From the NCBI RefSeq assembly GCF_910592395.1, contig NC_088316.1, forward strand, positions 310,001 to 374,000: a DNA stretch of 64,000 nucleotides. Direction: 5' to 3'. Each line of letters starts with the position of its first letter. The stretch's first letter is position 1. Made by a program: the position numbers and the translations under genes. Below the pieces are notes generated by a model, which saw only the letters and a program-made list of their open reading frames with translations, did no database searches and was not told where the DNA came from. Source of the DNA: Lineus longissimus. Taxonomy: Eukaryota > Nemertea > Pilidiophora > Heteronemertea > Lineidae. Shown piece after piece: positions 12,801 to 23,235 of this stretch.

Positions 12801-15081
12801 CCCAAGCAACAGTGGTGCCACCATGGCCATATATCAAACTATAACACCAGCTCACCATACCTTTCTAAGCTGGCCTTGGCGCTCCTTAATCTTCTTCTTA
12901 AATTCCTGCAGCTCCTCTTTCAACTCATCCAAAGAACCGTCAAATTCCACCGTAATTTTCTCACGGAACATTGCCGTTGTGCGCTCCATTTCCTTCTTCT
13001 CACTGCTGAGTTTTTCAATTTGAGTTTTCAACTTGTGAATGTTGGCAGCATTCTTGTTAATCTCGTCTAACTTGCCCTGGAATGGATGAATAATGCTTAT
13101 TGTTTGAAAAGTTTCATGTAAATGAAGGGAGGTTAGGACATGATTCGATACAATGAAATGCTGATTGAAATGTTGATGCCTAACCTCAACTGGTGCTAGT
13201 CTGTTCTTAATCTCCTGCAGTGAGTGATTGGCGGCTTGGAAGCGGGACTCCGCATCGTCAAGGTCGCGTTTCAACGTGGCTTCCTTCTCTTTATTCGCCT
13301 TCAAGTATTTGATCTCAGCCTGGAACTCACGAATGTTTCCGCCCTGAAAACAACAACAACATCTTAGAGATTCCAATGGCAAAATAATAGATCCGTTTGG
13401 AGCATTTCAAATCTGAACTATCCAGTTTAGGGGACAACATTTTGCGACTGACTGCTCACTTAGGTGTAGTTTGCTCAAGAACTAGTCATGAGTACACAGG
13501 GGACATGTGAACTATCACACTTTGAATACATTAAGGTCACTACATGATAAACAAAGCAGAGCAATGAATGGATCAACTGAGCCTTTATAGGACAAAACAG
13601 TCAAGTTTTGTACCTCTTCTTTCTTGATCTTGATAATATTCTCAAGAGCCTTGACGTATCTTGTCGATGCAAAGATGTCATCAAATCGCTGCTTGACAGC
13701 TTTCCCTTCGAGTAGCGGCCAGTTAGATTCCTCCTGGTGGCAAAATATCACGTTTTCAAGAACTGCCTTTGATACGCCAAGAGCTGCAACCATCTGAAAA
13801 GAAACAAAGCCTCTATGATTCACGGTAACCCAGGACACAGATATGACATGATGAGTTACGGATACTTAGTGATGTGACCATTACTTAGATAGGTCTTGGT
13901 TCGTGAGCAAAACGGTATTGTATTATTTGTATCAGGAACTGTTTTGGGGAAATCTTTAAAAAGGTTAAGGGAAGCGTGGAGAGGTCGTGGGTTCGATACC
14001 CGACTGAGCCGCCACTTAGAAACTTCCTACTGGTCACGTTCAATTGAGCGCTTAGTAGCTACTTGCTGAAACCCCGGATTGATTTCAGCGGAGAGTGGGA
14101 TAATAAATGGTCCCAAAAAGCGCAGCAATGGAAATGCACTACGGTATATAAAGAATCCAACATTATTATTACAATTGAGGCATGTGACGCCAATTTTGGT
14201 TCCTTCTCACCTCGCGATTCATATCACCACAACGTGATGTCAGTGTCTTCATCTGCCCATCATCTCCCCGCCGAGCCAGTGAACTGTCCAACGTTTTCAT
14301 CTTAAGGCGATTATTAGCCTCCTGGGTGACCATAAGTGACCGAACAACCATACACTTGTTGCCAGTGACATCACGGAAGATCAGGCGTGTTTGACCTTTG
14401 ACCTCTCTTTCTGCAGCCATCTGAAGTGATAGAGCTTTTAGACGATTGTAAGGCATTGCGGTCGCACAAATATTACACTGTACAAATTCTCATGTATGTG
14501 ACCTTGAGCAATTCTCTTTACTTAATCTTTTCCCTCTTGAAATAGCGACTGACTTAGAGCAACTGATCAGCAGTCTGCCATGCCAATCTAATTGTTTTGA
14601 AATGTGCCTACCTTAGGATCATGAACAAAAGTGCCTCCTTTTGAGCCAGGTGGCATTTCTCCTGTTGTCAGGTACTTCAGGCATTCAATGATCGTCTGAA
14701 AGCATAAGATAGGAATCATAAGATGAACAAAGATAATGAAGGAGGGAAATCAAGATGTGAGATACTGCTTCATTGTGGCACACGAGTCCAACAAAAGATA
14801 TTGGTGATTTTGAGCTTGTCTACTGCCTTCAAAATTTGAACTGTAGACTTGGTTTCCAGCTTCTACAAAGCAAGTTATCCAAGCAGAGGTTTTCCTGGAG
14901 AAACCATCTCTCAGCCAGGGAGTGTATCAGCCAAGTCCCTTCTGGTTTAACTTACTGTTTTCCCAGTTCCATTTGGGCCCAGAATAAGCGTCAGAGGTGT
15001 ATAGAACTGCATCGCCTGTTTATCATTTGGCCCAAAGCTGCGGATCCCCTGGATTTCCAAGGCATCTATCTTGGCTGTCAT
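884..15081 (-). CDS. RAD50: RAD50 double-strand-break repair ATPase, 24 exons, C-terminus beyond the left edge
   Basis: RAD50 is the SMC-like ATPase of the MRE11-RAD50-NBS1 complex, which tethers and processes DNA ends in the nucleus. Exons (minus strand, 5' to 3'): 14956-15081, 14612-14695, 14211-14420, 13614-13793, 13185-13343, 12861-13076, 12451-12622, 12061-12260, 11657-11758, 11410-11522, 11116-11214, 10355-10441, 9812-9904, 9489-9614, 9182-9317, 8815-8928, 8490-8585, 8160-8307, 6431-6488, 5984-6215, 2388-2468, 1953-2011, 1481-1628, 884-1057. All phases agree and give 1071 codons. The start is the ATG at 15081 ([17 protein letters not shown]). Walker A is GPNGTGKT at residues 35-42, ending exactly at exon 1. 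The N-terminal HQEESNWPL motif follows, then long coiled coil with the zinc hook CPLC at residues 682-685 (exon 15), where human has CPVC at 681-684. The signature motif, Walker B and last ~200 residues would lie left of base 1. Intron 11 is GC-AG. The exon 8 donor is tandemly duplicated. Introns 11, 18 and 20 and the tract left of exon 24 carry minisatellites. Confidence 0.97.
2497..3318. repeat. 33-bp minisatellite, ~25 copies
   Basis: Tandem array of a 33-bp unit (TGGTGCCACATAGGCTGGGC...) in RAD50 intron 20, starting 28 bp beyond the acceptor edge of exon 21. Variants (gggcac, ggcaac, ggccac, ggggac) form runs, suggesting recent local expansion. Frames are open on both strands but carry no recognisable protein. 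Confidence 0.97.
3892..3943. repeat. 12-bp tandem repeat, ~4 copies
   Basis: TGCTTGGGTTGG is repeated four times in RAD50 intron 20, upstream of the nested glycosyltransferase gene. Confidence 0.9.
4200..4261 (+). promoter_or_regulatory. Probable 5' UTR splice acceptor and leader of the nested glycosyltransferase gene
   Basis: A pyrimidine-rich tract ends in CAG at 4215-4217, 44 bp before the ATG at 4262. This suggests that a non-coding first exon lies upstream within RAD50 intron 20. No upstream exon or promoter could be placed. Confidence 0.45.
4262..5758 (+). CDS. OCH1-like (DXD) glycosyltransferase, intronless CDS nested in RAD50 intron 20
   Basis: A 498-residue type II membrane protein. 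A short basic cytosolic tail is followed by one signal-anchor helix (about residues 12-30), a stem, and a catalytic domain of the 'glycosyltransferase sugar-binding region containing DXD motif' family (GT32, OCH1 and inositolphosphoceramide mannosyltransferase relatives). Evidence: [10 protein letters not shown] at 204-213, the [15 protein letters not shown] helix before GLYADLD at 281-287 (DXD = D285/D287, for metal and nucleotide-sugar), the GPTMLS motif near 363-368 and HHWFHTW at 461-467. It probably acts in the Golgi; donor and acceptor cannot be told. The stem (81-120) has three copies of NTSVT, each an N-glycosylation sequon. A good acceptor (TTTTCAG ending 4217) lies 44 bp before the ATG, so a spliced 5' UTR is likely. 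It lies wholly inside a RAD50 intron on the opposite strand. Confidence 0.9.
   Translation: MAVFWRDFTRCNLLAMLLITVLLLNLVMMWTSSQFDVRRFFRRIPIRKRGVSGQATQPINSRFHNQLLFRNTVITDRVSGSVNTSVTAYVNTNILENKNTSVTGHLSFSKHENTSVTNIPDNLKLEQKDIALYSKYLTNRDKVLTKVKGDFEFVNFIERQKRLSLLSLDTVSNATQMTLKSESCSLQDLVYPTARDVPPNQAVPKIVHLTWKSTELPGIALKWITKWKVTNPDWDIWFWTDQAAENFMRKYFPSFKVFFEYKVGIQRADAMRYFILYKYGGLYADLDIEPLVTLNPLIARYTCALSQEPDEHAKLLRPRKANKFKFLACNALMFCTPNHPYFKFVIDNLERNSKLSGTMYKTGPTMLSNMHMEYTEKFTKDLCRNTSHRIGIAPAEFFIPQYDHLWTDEIKKMCREGKALVNRPRRKKAWVSLKEGQQKVCRALVARGFRNDVRNVSFTTHHWFHTWTNKGIETYFKQGLSFNSTDIHKVLPGARVIT
6535..7976. repeat. 48-bp minisatellite, 30 copies
   Basis: Thirty tandem 48-bp units (CCAAAGGAAAGAGACTTTGC...) fill most of RAD50 intron 18. 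Units differ by a few point changes (CTC/CTT, CAGACAG/CAGAGAG/CGGACAG). Stop-free frames of more than 500 codons result in three frames, none a real gene. Confidence 0.97.
10538..10958. repeat. 30-bp minisatellite, ~14 copies
   Basis: Tandem array of a 30-bp unit (GACTGATTGTCTGTGGGTAA...) alternating AAACT/AACCT variants, within the GC-AG intron 11 of RAD50. Confidence 0.97.
11927..12096. repeat. 48-bp tandem repeat spanning the RAD50 exon 8 splice donor
   Basis: Three full 48-bp units (11927-11974, 11975-12022, 12023-12070) and a partial fourth (12071-12096). Read on the minus strand, each unit holds 33 nt of the exon 8 end plus the first 15 nt of the intron. The donor GTAAGT is intact at 12055-12060 and 11959-11964; the middle copy (12007-12012) reads TTATGT and is lost. 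The unit is a multiple of three with no stop. Confidence 0.93.
12426..12436 (-). repeat. tRNA-like B box, remnant of a tRNA-derived SINE
   Basis: The minus strand reads GGGTTCGACTC, close to the RNA polymerase III B-box consensus, overlapping the donor side of RAD50 intron 7. No full tRNA cloverleaf can be drawn. Confidence 0.3.
13990..14000 (+). repeat. tRNA-like B box in RAD50 intron 3
   Basis: GGTTCGATACC lies within a short tRNA-like context, but there is no acceptor stem and no anticodon arm. It is likely a decayed tRNA-derived SINE head. Confidence 0.3.
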
Positions 15082-16016
15082 GTTAAAATCTGCCAAATCT
15101 CAGATCAGAAAGTCAAAGAAACAAACAAAGAATAATAGGCTAGCATTTCAAAATGTCTCACTTGCTCCAACTTGATACTGATATCGAGCAAGCCAGACAA
15201 ACATCTCCCATAATACAATGCAAACCATGTTTGACAAACATGGGGAGCACATCACATCACAACTACAGTAGGCCTACTCGTGACAAATTTGAGAACACGC
15301 ATGCTACACTGGAGCATCCAACCAGGCAACGGCAACAAAATGCTGACTGTGTTTTACAAGTTTAAGAGCAGGTTTCACGTCGTCAACATGGTCGAATGCT
15401 GTCCACGTCTCTGGTCCTGTATCATGTTGACTTGGAATCTATGATCACCATTGCATTGACGATGGTTAACGTGCGCTTGGAGAATCAGAATGGGATGGCA
15501 CGGCCAACAAAAACGACACAACCTTGTACATCGAAAACGGGCTCCAGTTAACGATTTCTCAGCATAGGGATGATGCTCATTGCATAAACCCTCTTCAAAT
15601 CCCGTGTTTTCTGGAACACCCTGTGATGACTGATGTCTGATATGGTAACCTCTGATATGACAATTGACATGAAGAGAGTCGGTGCCAGTGCACGAGAAAG
15701 TAGTCGAATGAACCATCGACGTATATTGGCTGAGACAATCGGATATTTACGCCATAAAAGAAAGCTTCTTTGAAGTATTTTTTTCTTTAATCGTCTTAAG
15801 TTTTAAGCGGCGTTTTTAGACGAACGGGAAAGTGAAAATGAAGGGGAAAAAGACATTATATTGTCGACTTGATTGAAATCTAATTGTATAAATCACATTC
15901 AGATGAACCGTTTACATCTTTTCTATTATTACCAAATGAACTTTTTGATTGACAGAAGTCACTTCAAGGGGAAAAATAACTTTTTATCGCTGCAGGAGTG
16001 TCATAATTGTGTTTAA

Positions 16017-16426
16017 GGTCTCGTTAGGGAGTTTTTCCCAAATGTCATGATGTACGCGATGATGACGTGCCCATTAACAGGACGTAACATCTATTTTAAA
16101 TAAAAATGCGTTTCCAACGTGATTGCATGAGGATAACCCATTTGTGTCGTATATCACTGGAAACGCCCGATTCCCCCTGATTCTGCAGGATGTAAAATCG
16201 GGCATTTTATTTCTTTAAATAAATCATAAGCGTCGCATTTGCTCCTAGCTCTGTTCACCATTGGCAATAAATTGCCAATTGGGCCGGACAATCATGGAAA
16301 ACCCCAAATATTTTAAATGTCTTCCTGAATAATTCTACAGTGACCATTCTCCCGTGAAAGACAGTTGCTTACGCTACACAAATATCAAAAAAAAATCGAG
16401 TGTCAACCATTGAACTTTTAAGATAC
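16017..16426 (+). repeat. Promoter-associated element, copy 1
   Basis: About 410 bp, starting GGTCTCGTTAGGGAGTTTTT. It shares most of its length with copies at 17384-17722 (inverted) and 32453-32848. It contains a TGACGTG core, GCCCGATT/AAATCGGGC hairpin arms, AATAAA in both directions and ATTGGCAATAAATTGCCAAT, a CCAAT-like palindrome. No transposase and no clear terminal inverted repeat was seen. It faces RAD50. Confidence 0.85.
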
Positions 16427-17383
16427 TTAGGAGGCAACTCAAAGAACTAGAAACAATATTGTATATTGTGGTCCCTTAAAGCATCTCAGAAGGACTTATT
16501 GGAGGGGGGGGTTAAAATGCTCCAGCGTGATGCCTGAGCAGAAACCCCCCTACAAGCAGCTTTAGAGCAACTTCGGGGACCAGGGTTAGGCCTGGAAGTA
16601 TAGCCCAGTGTAAAGAGTGGCAGAACCTTAAGATCAGCAACCCAATGACGAGCAGCTGTTTCGGGAAAATATGACCCAAATCCCTTCGAGCAGTGAGACA
16701 CCACTTCTGGGAACGAGTGTATTGATGTGAGATTGTTGTCAGGATATATTTTTAAAAAGTTGTAAATTTCCCATGGTTTACATTTTGGACATTTTGATAT
16801 TTTCTTGTAATGATACCACTTCTATGGTATGATATTTAGAAGTATATCAGAGAAGATGTCATAGTAGATATATCAAAGAAATTTCTCATGTATCTAGATT
16901 TGAAAAGTTACATTGTCTTAATAAATTAAATGATTCTTTTGATGTGATATTCCTGATATTTGTGCTTTAAACCTGGCCTGGTTGTGCCATTTTCTCGTGC
17001 ATATAAGATGCTGATGAGTTCAAGCTGTTATTGACACAACTTCAAAGGGTCCTTTAGCTGTACAAGACAACATTACACTGGTGATACAAGACAACTGATT
17101 TGGTTGTACCGTGGTAATCATCTCACAAGGACGGACAATGGAACAACCAACCTCTGCCAGCTGGTTATCTGATCTCACGAGACTGGTTGTACCCAATATC
17201 TACCTGAAAACTATTTAAGTACAACTTGAGTACTACTTGGGACCACAGTCATCTTAGAAGACTGGTGAATCCTCCCAAAGTCCTTTCTCTCATGCAGAAC
17301 GTGCCACCAAAAAGACATCAATATATATATAAAAATCAATCAATCTGTCTACAGTGTAATTTTGGAAAGAAGCCCTCAAAGCC

Positions 17384-17722
17384 CTGTCTTTCACGGGAGA
17401 ATGGTTACTGTAAGATTTATTCAGGAAGAAATGCATAATATTTTGGGTTTTCCGTGATTGTCCGGCCCAATTGGCAATATTGCCATTTGGGATGGTGAAC
17501 AGAGCTAGGAGCAAATGCAACGCTTATGATTTATTTAAAGAAATAAAATGCCCGATTTAACAACCTGCAGAATCAGGGAATCGGGCGTTTCCAGTGATAT
17601 ACGACACACATGGGTTGTCCTCATGGAATCACATTTGAAACGCATTTTAATATAGATGTTACGTCCTGTTAATGGGGCACGTCATCATCGCGTACATTTG
17701 GGAAAAACTCACAAACGAGACC
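17384..17722 (-). repeat. Promoter-associated element, copy 2 (inverted)
   Basis: A shorter inverted copy of the element at 16017-16426. Its GGTCTCG end stops at 17722, 24 bp before the SLC17 start codon at 17747. Confidence 0.85.
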
Positions 17723-17746
17723 TAAACTGTGTCACATGATCTCAAA

Positions 17747-20700
17747 ATGGCAGCTGACGATACAGACGAAAATTTACTGGATTCTCAATCAAAGATGTCA
17801 AAATCCAAGCTTCCAGAAGGAAAAACACAAGATACATTGTCACACCTGAAGCCAAGTGGTGATAGATTATAATATGTTGTTGAGACAATACATTTTGTGT
17901 TAAATAAAGGCATTTTAATGTCGATTTGGTAACATCGCATGAGTGTCGGAGTGTGATCAATATAGGCCTAGGCTAACATACTCATTAGGCCTAATACAAT
18001 ACGGGGTGTCTCAAAATCTGATCAGGATGTGCCTTCTCAAAATGGGTTGTATATGGCTAGGTTTGCAGTTGGATTCCACCAATTGCCTGTAGGAAGTACT
18101 CCCTTTTAGATTATATTGCTGCATTGGCTCATGTGAACATGTTAGTCAAGATAGGGTCAGTCCTGGATTTCCCTCCTCAGTCCTCCTCAATTGAGTTGTG
18201 GTCCCTCTCAGACCCTCAAGGAGATCACCCTGGAGTCCAAGTCTAAAGAAGGAGTTGATTGTCTCCAGATGATAGGACATATGCCCAAATGGTGCCGTCT
18301 AACCCACAGTCACATTAGAGACAGAGCCACCTCGTGTCTACACAAGATGGATCACCGTTTCTAAAGTCGGGATGTTCCCGATTGAATACACCACTCACAA
18401 TGAAGGAGATTGTCCTTATGCATTTTGAGACAGTGTTGAATCACTAGAAAGCCCTCTCATTTAGAGGTAACTGTCCCAAGATGATGATTAGATAAAGACA
18501 GATGTCTCAAGGTTGTGTTTACATTTAGGGTGATAAGTCTGGAGGAGATTGTCCCCTTGTCTTTATTGTAATGATTTGTCAATGGATGCCGGCTTGGCTG
18601 TCCATTGGAAGGATGCCTGCTTGATAGAGACTGGCCTGACCTCAGCTCTATCAGCTATCGGAACTGGAGGAGCTGGTATTCAAGTAGCCTACCAATTCAA
18701 ACTATCATTTGTTAGCCATCCCAATTAATATCTACAAAATATTCTTCTGCCAGGTTTTGGCTGTCGTCATGTCATTGTATTGATGAGCATGTTGGCTCAG
18801 GTCAACCAGTATGCATTGCGAGTGAACCTAAGTGTTGCCCTTGTTGCTATGGTAAACCAAACAGCCGTCAGATCTCCAAACAAGAATTCATCCCAAGAAT
18901 GCTTGGTGAATTCAAGCAATCATACAGCTGGGTCAAATTCATCTGCCGATATTTCAAAGGTGAGTGAAGAATTATAGAAATCTAACACATGACATGATTG
19001 ATGTCCAGTAAGGAAAGGCCTGAAGGAAAGATCTTACCCCACATCTTGGGTGTAGTAGGTTGTGAAAACAGGCTTGAATGATGAAAAAATATCTGTCAGA
19101 AATGATAAATTGAGATGCATTGAAACCTGGCCAGAGACAGAGTCGCATACTCCCCCATTTAAAAACGCACTATGAAATGCTTATGACACACACGCCTGCC
19201 AGTCCTGATGATGGTGGATTGTGATTGTGACTTGGTGAATGGTTCCATCAGGTTAGAGTGAACTGCAGAAGAACAAGGAACATGATGAGGTGGTTGTGAC
19301 TTGGTGAATGGTTCCATCAGGTAAGAGTGAACTGCAGAAGAACAAGGAACATGATGAGGTGGTTGTGACTTGGTGAATGGTTCCATCAGGTAAGAGTGAA
19401 CTGCAGAAGAACAAGGAACATGATGAGGTGGTTGTGACTTTGTCCCTGAACTGTCTCGAGCAACCTTTTAAGTATTTCCCAGAGGTGTGACAAAGTTATA
19501 TGTCAGAACAGGCGAAATGAAGTTGGTTTGACGCCTCATAATTTCATATTCTATTCCAGGACGGCGAGTTCAGTTGGGACGCAGAGACACAGGGCATCAT
19601 CCTGGGAGCATTCTTCTATGGTTATTGTGTCACTCAAATACTCGGTGGTTGGCTGGCCGATCGATTCGGTGCTAAACACGTAATAGGCTCAGGACTTCTC
19701 ATCACTGCGGTGCTCACCTTATTAACTCCAACAGCAGCTAGAATAGATAAGAATCTGTTGATTGCTGTGAGAGTGGCAGAAGGCTGTGCTGAGGTAGGTG
19801 ATGACAGTTTTTGGCTGAGTCATTTCTTCCCCTTGTTGTTTGTGTAAATGACCTCGACTCAGTTTTAGCATAAAGAGCCTCACTAGTCCGTGAAGAAATT
19901 AATGCTAAATGGAAATTAGAATGCGACTAATTGGGCAAGTGTGTGGTATTTTCCATTCATCGAACCAAACAAATTCAACAGTATTACATTTCAGGGCTTG
20001 GCCTACCCAGCAGTTTTTTCCATCCTTGGAAAATGGCTGCCACCTTTAGAAGTCTCCAAGTATGCTAGTTTTGTCTCGGCTGGAAGCAATTTAGGGAGTG
20101 TGATTGCGATGGCTGCATCTGGTGCTTTGTGTCAGTCAAACTTCCTTGGAGGCTGGCCGTCGGTATTTTATTTGTTTGGTGAGTTTTCTGGGGCTTATTT
20201 TGATCATCTTCGCCTTCAATTATGATATTGAGACAAGAGTTGTGCTGATTACTGAGGTCGATTTAAAAGGTATTAAAAGGTAAAGAACCAACTTTGGATC
20301 AAAGTGGTTTTCAGGTGGTTTAGCTTGTGTGTGGTACATCTTTTGGCTTGTTTCAGGTGGTTTAGCTTGTGTGTGGTACATCTTTTGGCTTGTTTCAGGT
20401 GGTTTAGCTTGTGTGTGGTACATCTTTTGGCTTGTTTCAGGTGGTTTAGCTTGTGTGTGGTACATCTTTTGGCTTGTTTCAGGTGGTTTAGCTTGTGTGT
20501 GGTACATCTTTTGGCTGTTTCTTGTATTCAGTGAACCCAACACCCATCCCAGGATCTCTATTGAAGAGAAGACCTTCATCAATACAGCTTTACTCAGGAC
20601 AGGGAAGGAGGTAGGTTTTAATGTGGTATGGCAAATTTGTAATTCAATTGGAAAATTTCAAATTGTATGAATACGTACTTAATATACGTTACAACATTGC

Positions 20701-22658
20701 TCTCATATCGACAGATATACACACACTATAAATACCAAGTTTCAGTAGATTTGCATGCATGACAGCTGCAATATGGCAATAGATGTAACTGTGTTTCTAT
20801 TTTCCTGAGCCACCAGTAATTAAGCACAGCATATGCCTTTAAGTTCTATTTCTTATACCATTTTCAGACGAGGCGCTCATTACCATGGAAGGCTGTCATC
20901 AGAAGCATGCCCGTGTGGGCACTGATCGTGGGAACTTCCTTCGCCTACTTCCAGTTTTATACCTTATTCACTAGTTTACCAACATATTTTGAAGAAATTC
21001 TTCTATTTGATATCAATGAGGTGAGATATGCTTACAGGGATGCGCAGGCCGTGCTTTAATTGCTCCGAGTCAGTCGTTTTTAAAGACTAAAGTAGCCCTT
21101 TCATATGTTATTGGTGTTGCATGATCTGAGCACAGAGTAATTCACTTGGCAGAAAAACACCTAAGTGATTCTTGTTATTGTTTTGTCATTTACCAGCTAG
21201 TGGATTCTCCTTTCAGAATGGCTACCTCTCAGCACTGCCCTCTGTTGTATCTGGGATTGTTTCACTCTTTGCTGGCTATACGGCAGATCTTCTCCGGGAG
21301 CACCATGTCTTATCCACGGTGGCAGTCAGAAGAATTTACTCAGCAATCGGTAAGTTTGATTGAATGGCATTCAGTAGTAATCAAGGTTGATCTTGTTAGT
21401 GGCTTTGTCCAGCCCAGAGACGTTAGAGTGGCTGCTGTGAGCCAGGCTATGAGCTTCCTCTTGATACTCCAGTGTCTATGACCCTAAGGAAAAAGGTGTC
21501 TCAATTTTACCATGGTAAACTGACAGCCCTTCACCATGGTGAATTGTGACGGTGAAATATTTCACCATGGTAAACTCTGATTTCACCATGGTGAATGCTA
21601 AATTCACCATGGTGAAATGAAATTATCATGGTGAAATGAATTCACCATGGTGAATTCAGATGTTACCATGATGAATCTGAGATCTTTTCGGTAAGGGATA
21701 TAGAGTAATAGCTGTCAGTTTGAAGGATTTTCCAGCAAGACTCAACTAGATCAAGCTGCACTGGCCAGCCATATGAGGTAGTTGCCCTGGCATACACACC
21801 AGATACAATGTCCAGCTTACTCTACCATGACAATGGACGCAACTCGGGACTTGAACCTGAGACCTGCCATTTCTTAGGCCAATGCGGTCATCTGGTCATC
21901 ACAGCTCTCTCTGTTAGGCTTCTCAATAGTTGTAATCTGCTTCTGTTGCAGGTATGCTTGTCCCAAGTGGTTTTCTCCTCGCAGTGGGTTACGCTGGCTG
22001 CTACTCTACTGCTGCTGTTGTCCTCATGACAGCATCATATGCATTCGGTGGCTTCACAAACGGAGGCAGAGAAGTGAATGTCTTGGATTTTGCTCCGTAT
22101 TTTGCAGGTTAGTATTGCTTATTCCAAATCAGATGGGCGTCAATAGCTGATGTTGGTATCTTTGTCATCATGCTCCTACTTCTCCTCATTTTAGGCTCCA
22201 TCTATGGTATTATGAACACAGTCTCCACCATCCCTGGGTTCATCGGGCCGTACTTGGTTGGTTATTTTACAGAGGAAAAGGTGAGTGTTCACAGAAGCAG
22301 TGGCTTTCCATTTCTCTCGTCTGTCTTGTTTGTAATTAGGAGCCTGATGTATTGTCACTTATCACAGCAATGGGATACAGAAGGCGAGGCCAGTCTGTGA
22401 TAGAGCAAAACTAATGAATGTTCTGTCCCTTAAACGCTTCTCTTTTTCCTCTTCCAGCAAACCATCGGTCAGTGGATGAAAGTTTTCTACATTGAAGTAG
22501 CGATCACCGTAGTTGGATGTCTCTTCTATGTGATATTTGCCAGCGGTGAGCGACAAACCTGGGATATCGGACAAGACAAGATCAAAACAAGTGACGAGAC
22601 ACGTGGCTTGTTACAAAAAGATGATTTGGAGCCGATTGTGAATTCAGTCAATGCTTAG
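17747..22658 (+). CDS. Sialin-like SLC17 anion transporter, 10 exons
   Basis: A 530-residue major-facilitator transporter of the SLC17 family, closest by eye to sialin (SLC17A5; proton-coupled export of sialic acid from lysosomes). Exons: 17747-17858, 18754-18959, 19560-19793, 19995-20178, 20483-20610, 20868-21020, 21217-21349, 21952-22107, 22195-22280, 22458-22658; phases agree. Evidence: YALRVNLSVALV in TM1 (R60, equal to human sialin Arg39 from memory), a long first luminal loop with several N-x-S/T sequons, DAETQGIILGAFFYGY, PPLEVSKY, LPTYFEE, NGYLSALP and a C-terminal LFYVIFASGE. About 12 helices. Exon 1 (cytosolic tail with an acidic LL pair) is the least certain: its donor GTGATA is weak, but joining gives KPSG|FGCRHV in frame. 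The residue aligned with sialin His183 is Phe, so the substrate may differ. The exon 5 acceptor is repeated five times at 42-bp spacing. It could instead be a phosphate- or glutamate-type SLC17. Confidence 0.92.
19222..19440. repeat. 69-bp tandem repeat, ~3.2 copies
   Basis: A 69-bp unit (contains GTGACTTGGTGAATGGTTCC) in SLC17 intron 2. Confidence 0.93.
20308..20520. repeat. 42-bp tandem repeat spanning the SLC17 exon 5 splice acceptor, 5 copies
   Basis: Five units, each with TTTCAG followed by GTGGTTTAGCTTGTGTGTGG. Candidate exon starts fall at 20315, 20357, 20399, 20441 and 20483, exactly 42 bp apart. The last gives the family-typical length; each earlier one would add 14 hydrophobic residues in frame. 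Confidence 0.95.
21506..21675. repeat. Cluster of TTCACCATGGTGAA palindromes
   Basis: About eight perfect or near-perfect 12-14 bp palindromes centred on CCATGG, separated by 10-30 bp, in SLC17 intron 7. Confidence 0.85.
21847..21857 (-). repeat. tRNA-like B box in SLC17 intron 7
   Basis: The minus strand reads GGTTCAAGTCC. The flanks resemble the 3' half of a tRNA, suggesting a tRNA-derived SINE remnant. Confidence 0.35.
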
Positions 22659-22900
22659 ATGGCTCTTGTAAGTTCCTGATGTGTTCCAGATATCAGAATA
22701 TCTGGCCAGCCTGGACTTGTCTATGAAGAGTACGGGATGTTTATTGATTCTGACCGGGTATTTAATTTGTGTTGTGATTATTAAGTGATATTCATACTGC
22801 ATAACATTTCATGGGACCTTTTTTATAAGAGGAAAAAGATAGATGATATATACAATGTATTTTACATGCATGTAAGTAAGTCGGAGCAAAGACAATTGCA

Positions 22901-23113
22901 GTGTCTTCCTGTCCACCTCGTGTCTTCCTGTCTACCTCGTGTCTTCCTGTCTACCTCGTGTCTTCCTGTCCACCTCGTGTCTTCCTGTCCACCTCGTGTC
23001 TTCCTGTCTACCTCGTGTCTTCCTGTCCACCTCGTGTCTTCCTGTCTACCTCGTGTCTTCCTGTCCACCTCGTGTCTTCCTGTCTACCTCGTGTCTTCCT
23101 GTCTACTTCGTGT
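22901..23113. repeat. 19-bp minisatellite, ~11 copies
   Basis: GTCTTCCTGTCYACCTCGT repeated, with C/T alternation, about 240 bp after the SLC17 stop codon. Confidence 0.96.
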
Positions 23114-23165
23114 CCGCGACACCTTGCCATAGTTTTTATTGGCTCGCCGTAGGGGAGTCTATACA

Positions 23166-23221
23166 ATACCGCAGTGTCCGTCGTCCGTCGTCGTCTGTCG
23201 TCGTCCGTCGTCGTCGTCGTA
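23166..23221. repeat. (GTC)n microsatellite
   Basis: An imperfect GTC/GTCC run at the head of the 300-bp tandem array. Confidence 0.85.
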
Positions 23222-23235
23222 TCCTGTTTAAAAAA

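Larger units (their letters stand above)
15082..17746. other. Divergent intergenic region between RAD50 and the SLC17 gene
   Basis: No coding exon was recognised. It holds two facing copies of a repeated element (16017-16426 plus, 17384-17722 minus). Both 5' UTRs and promoters must lie here. No TATA box could be assigned with confidence. Confidence 0.7.
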
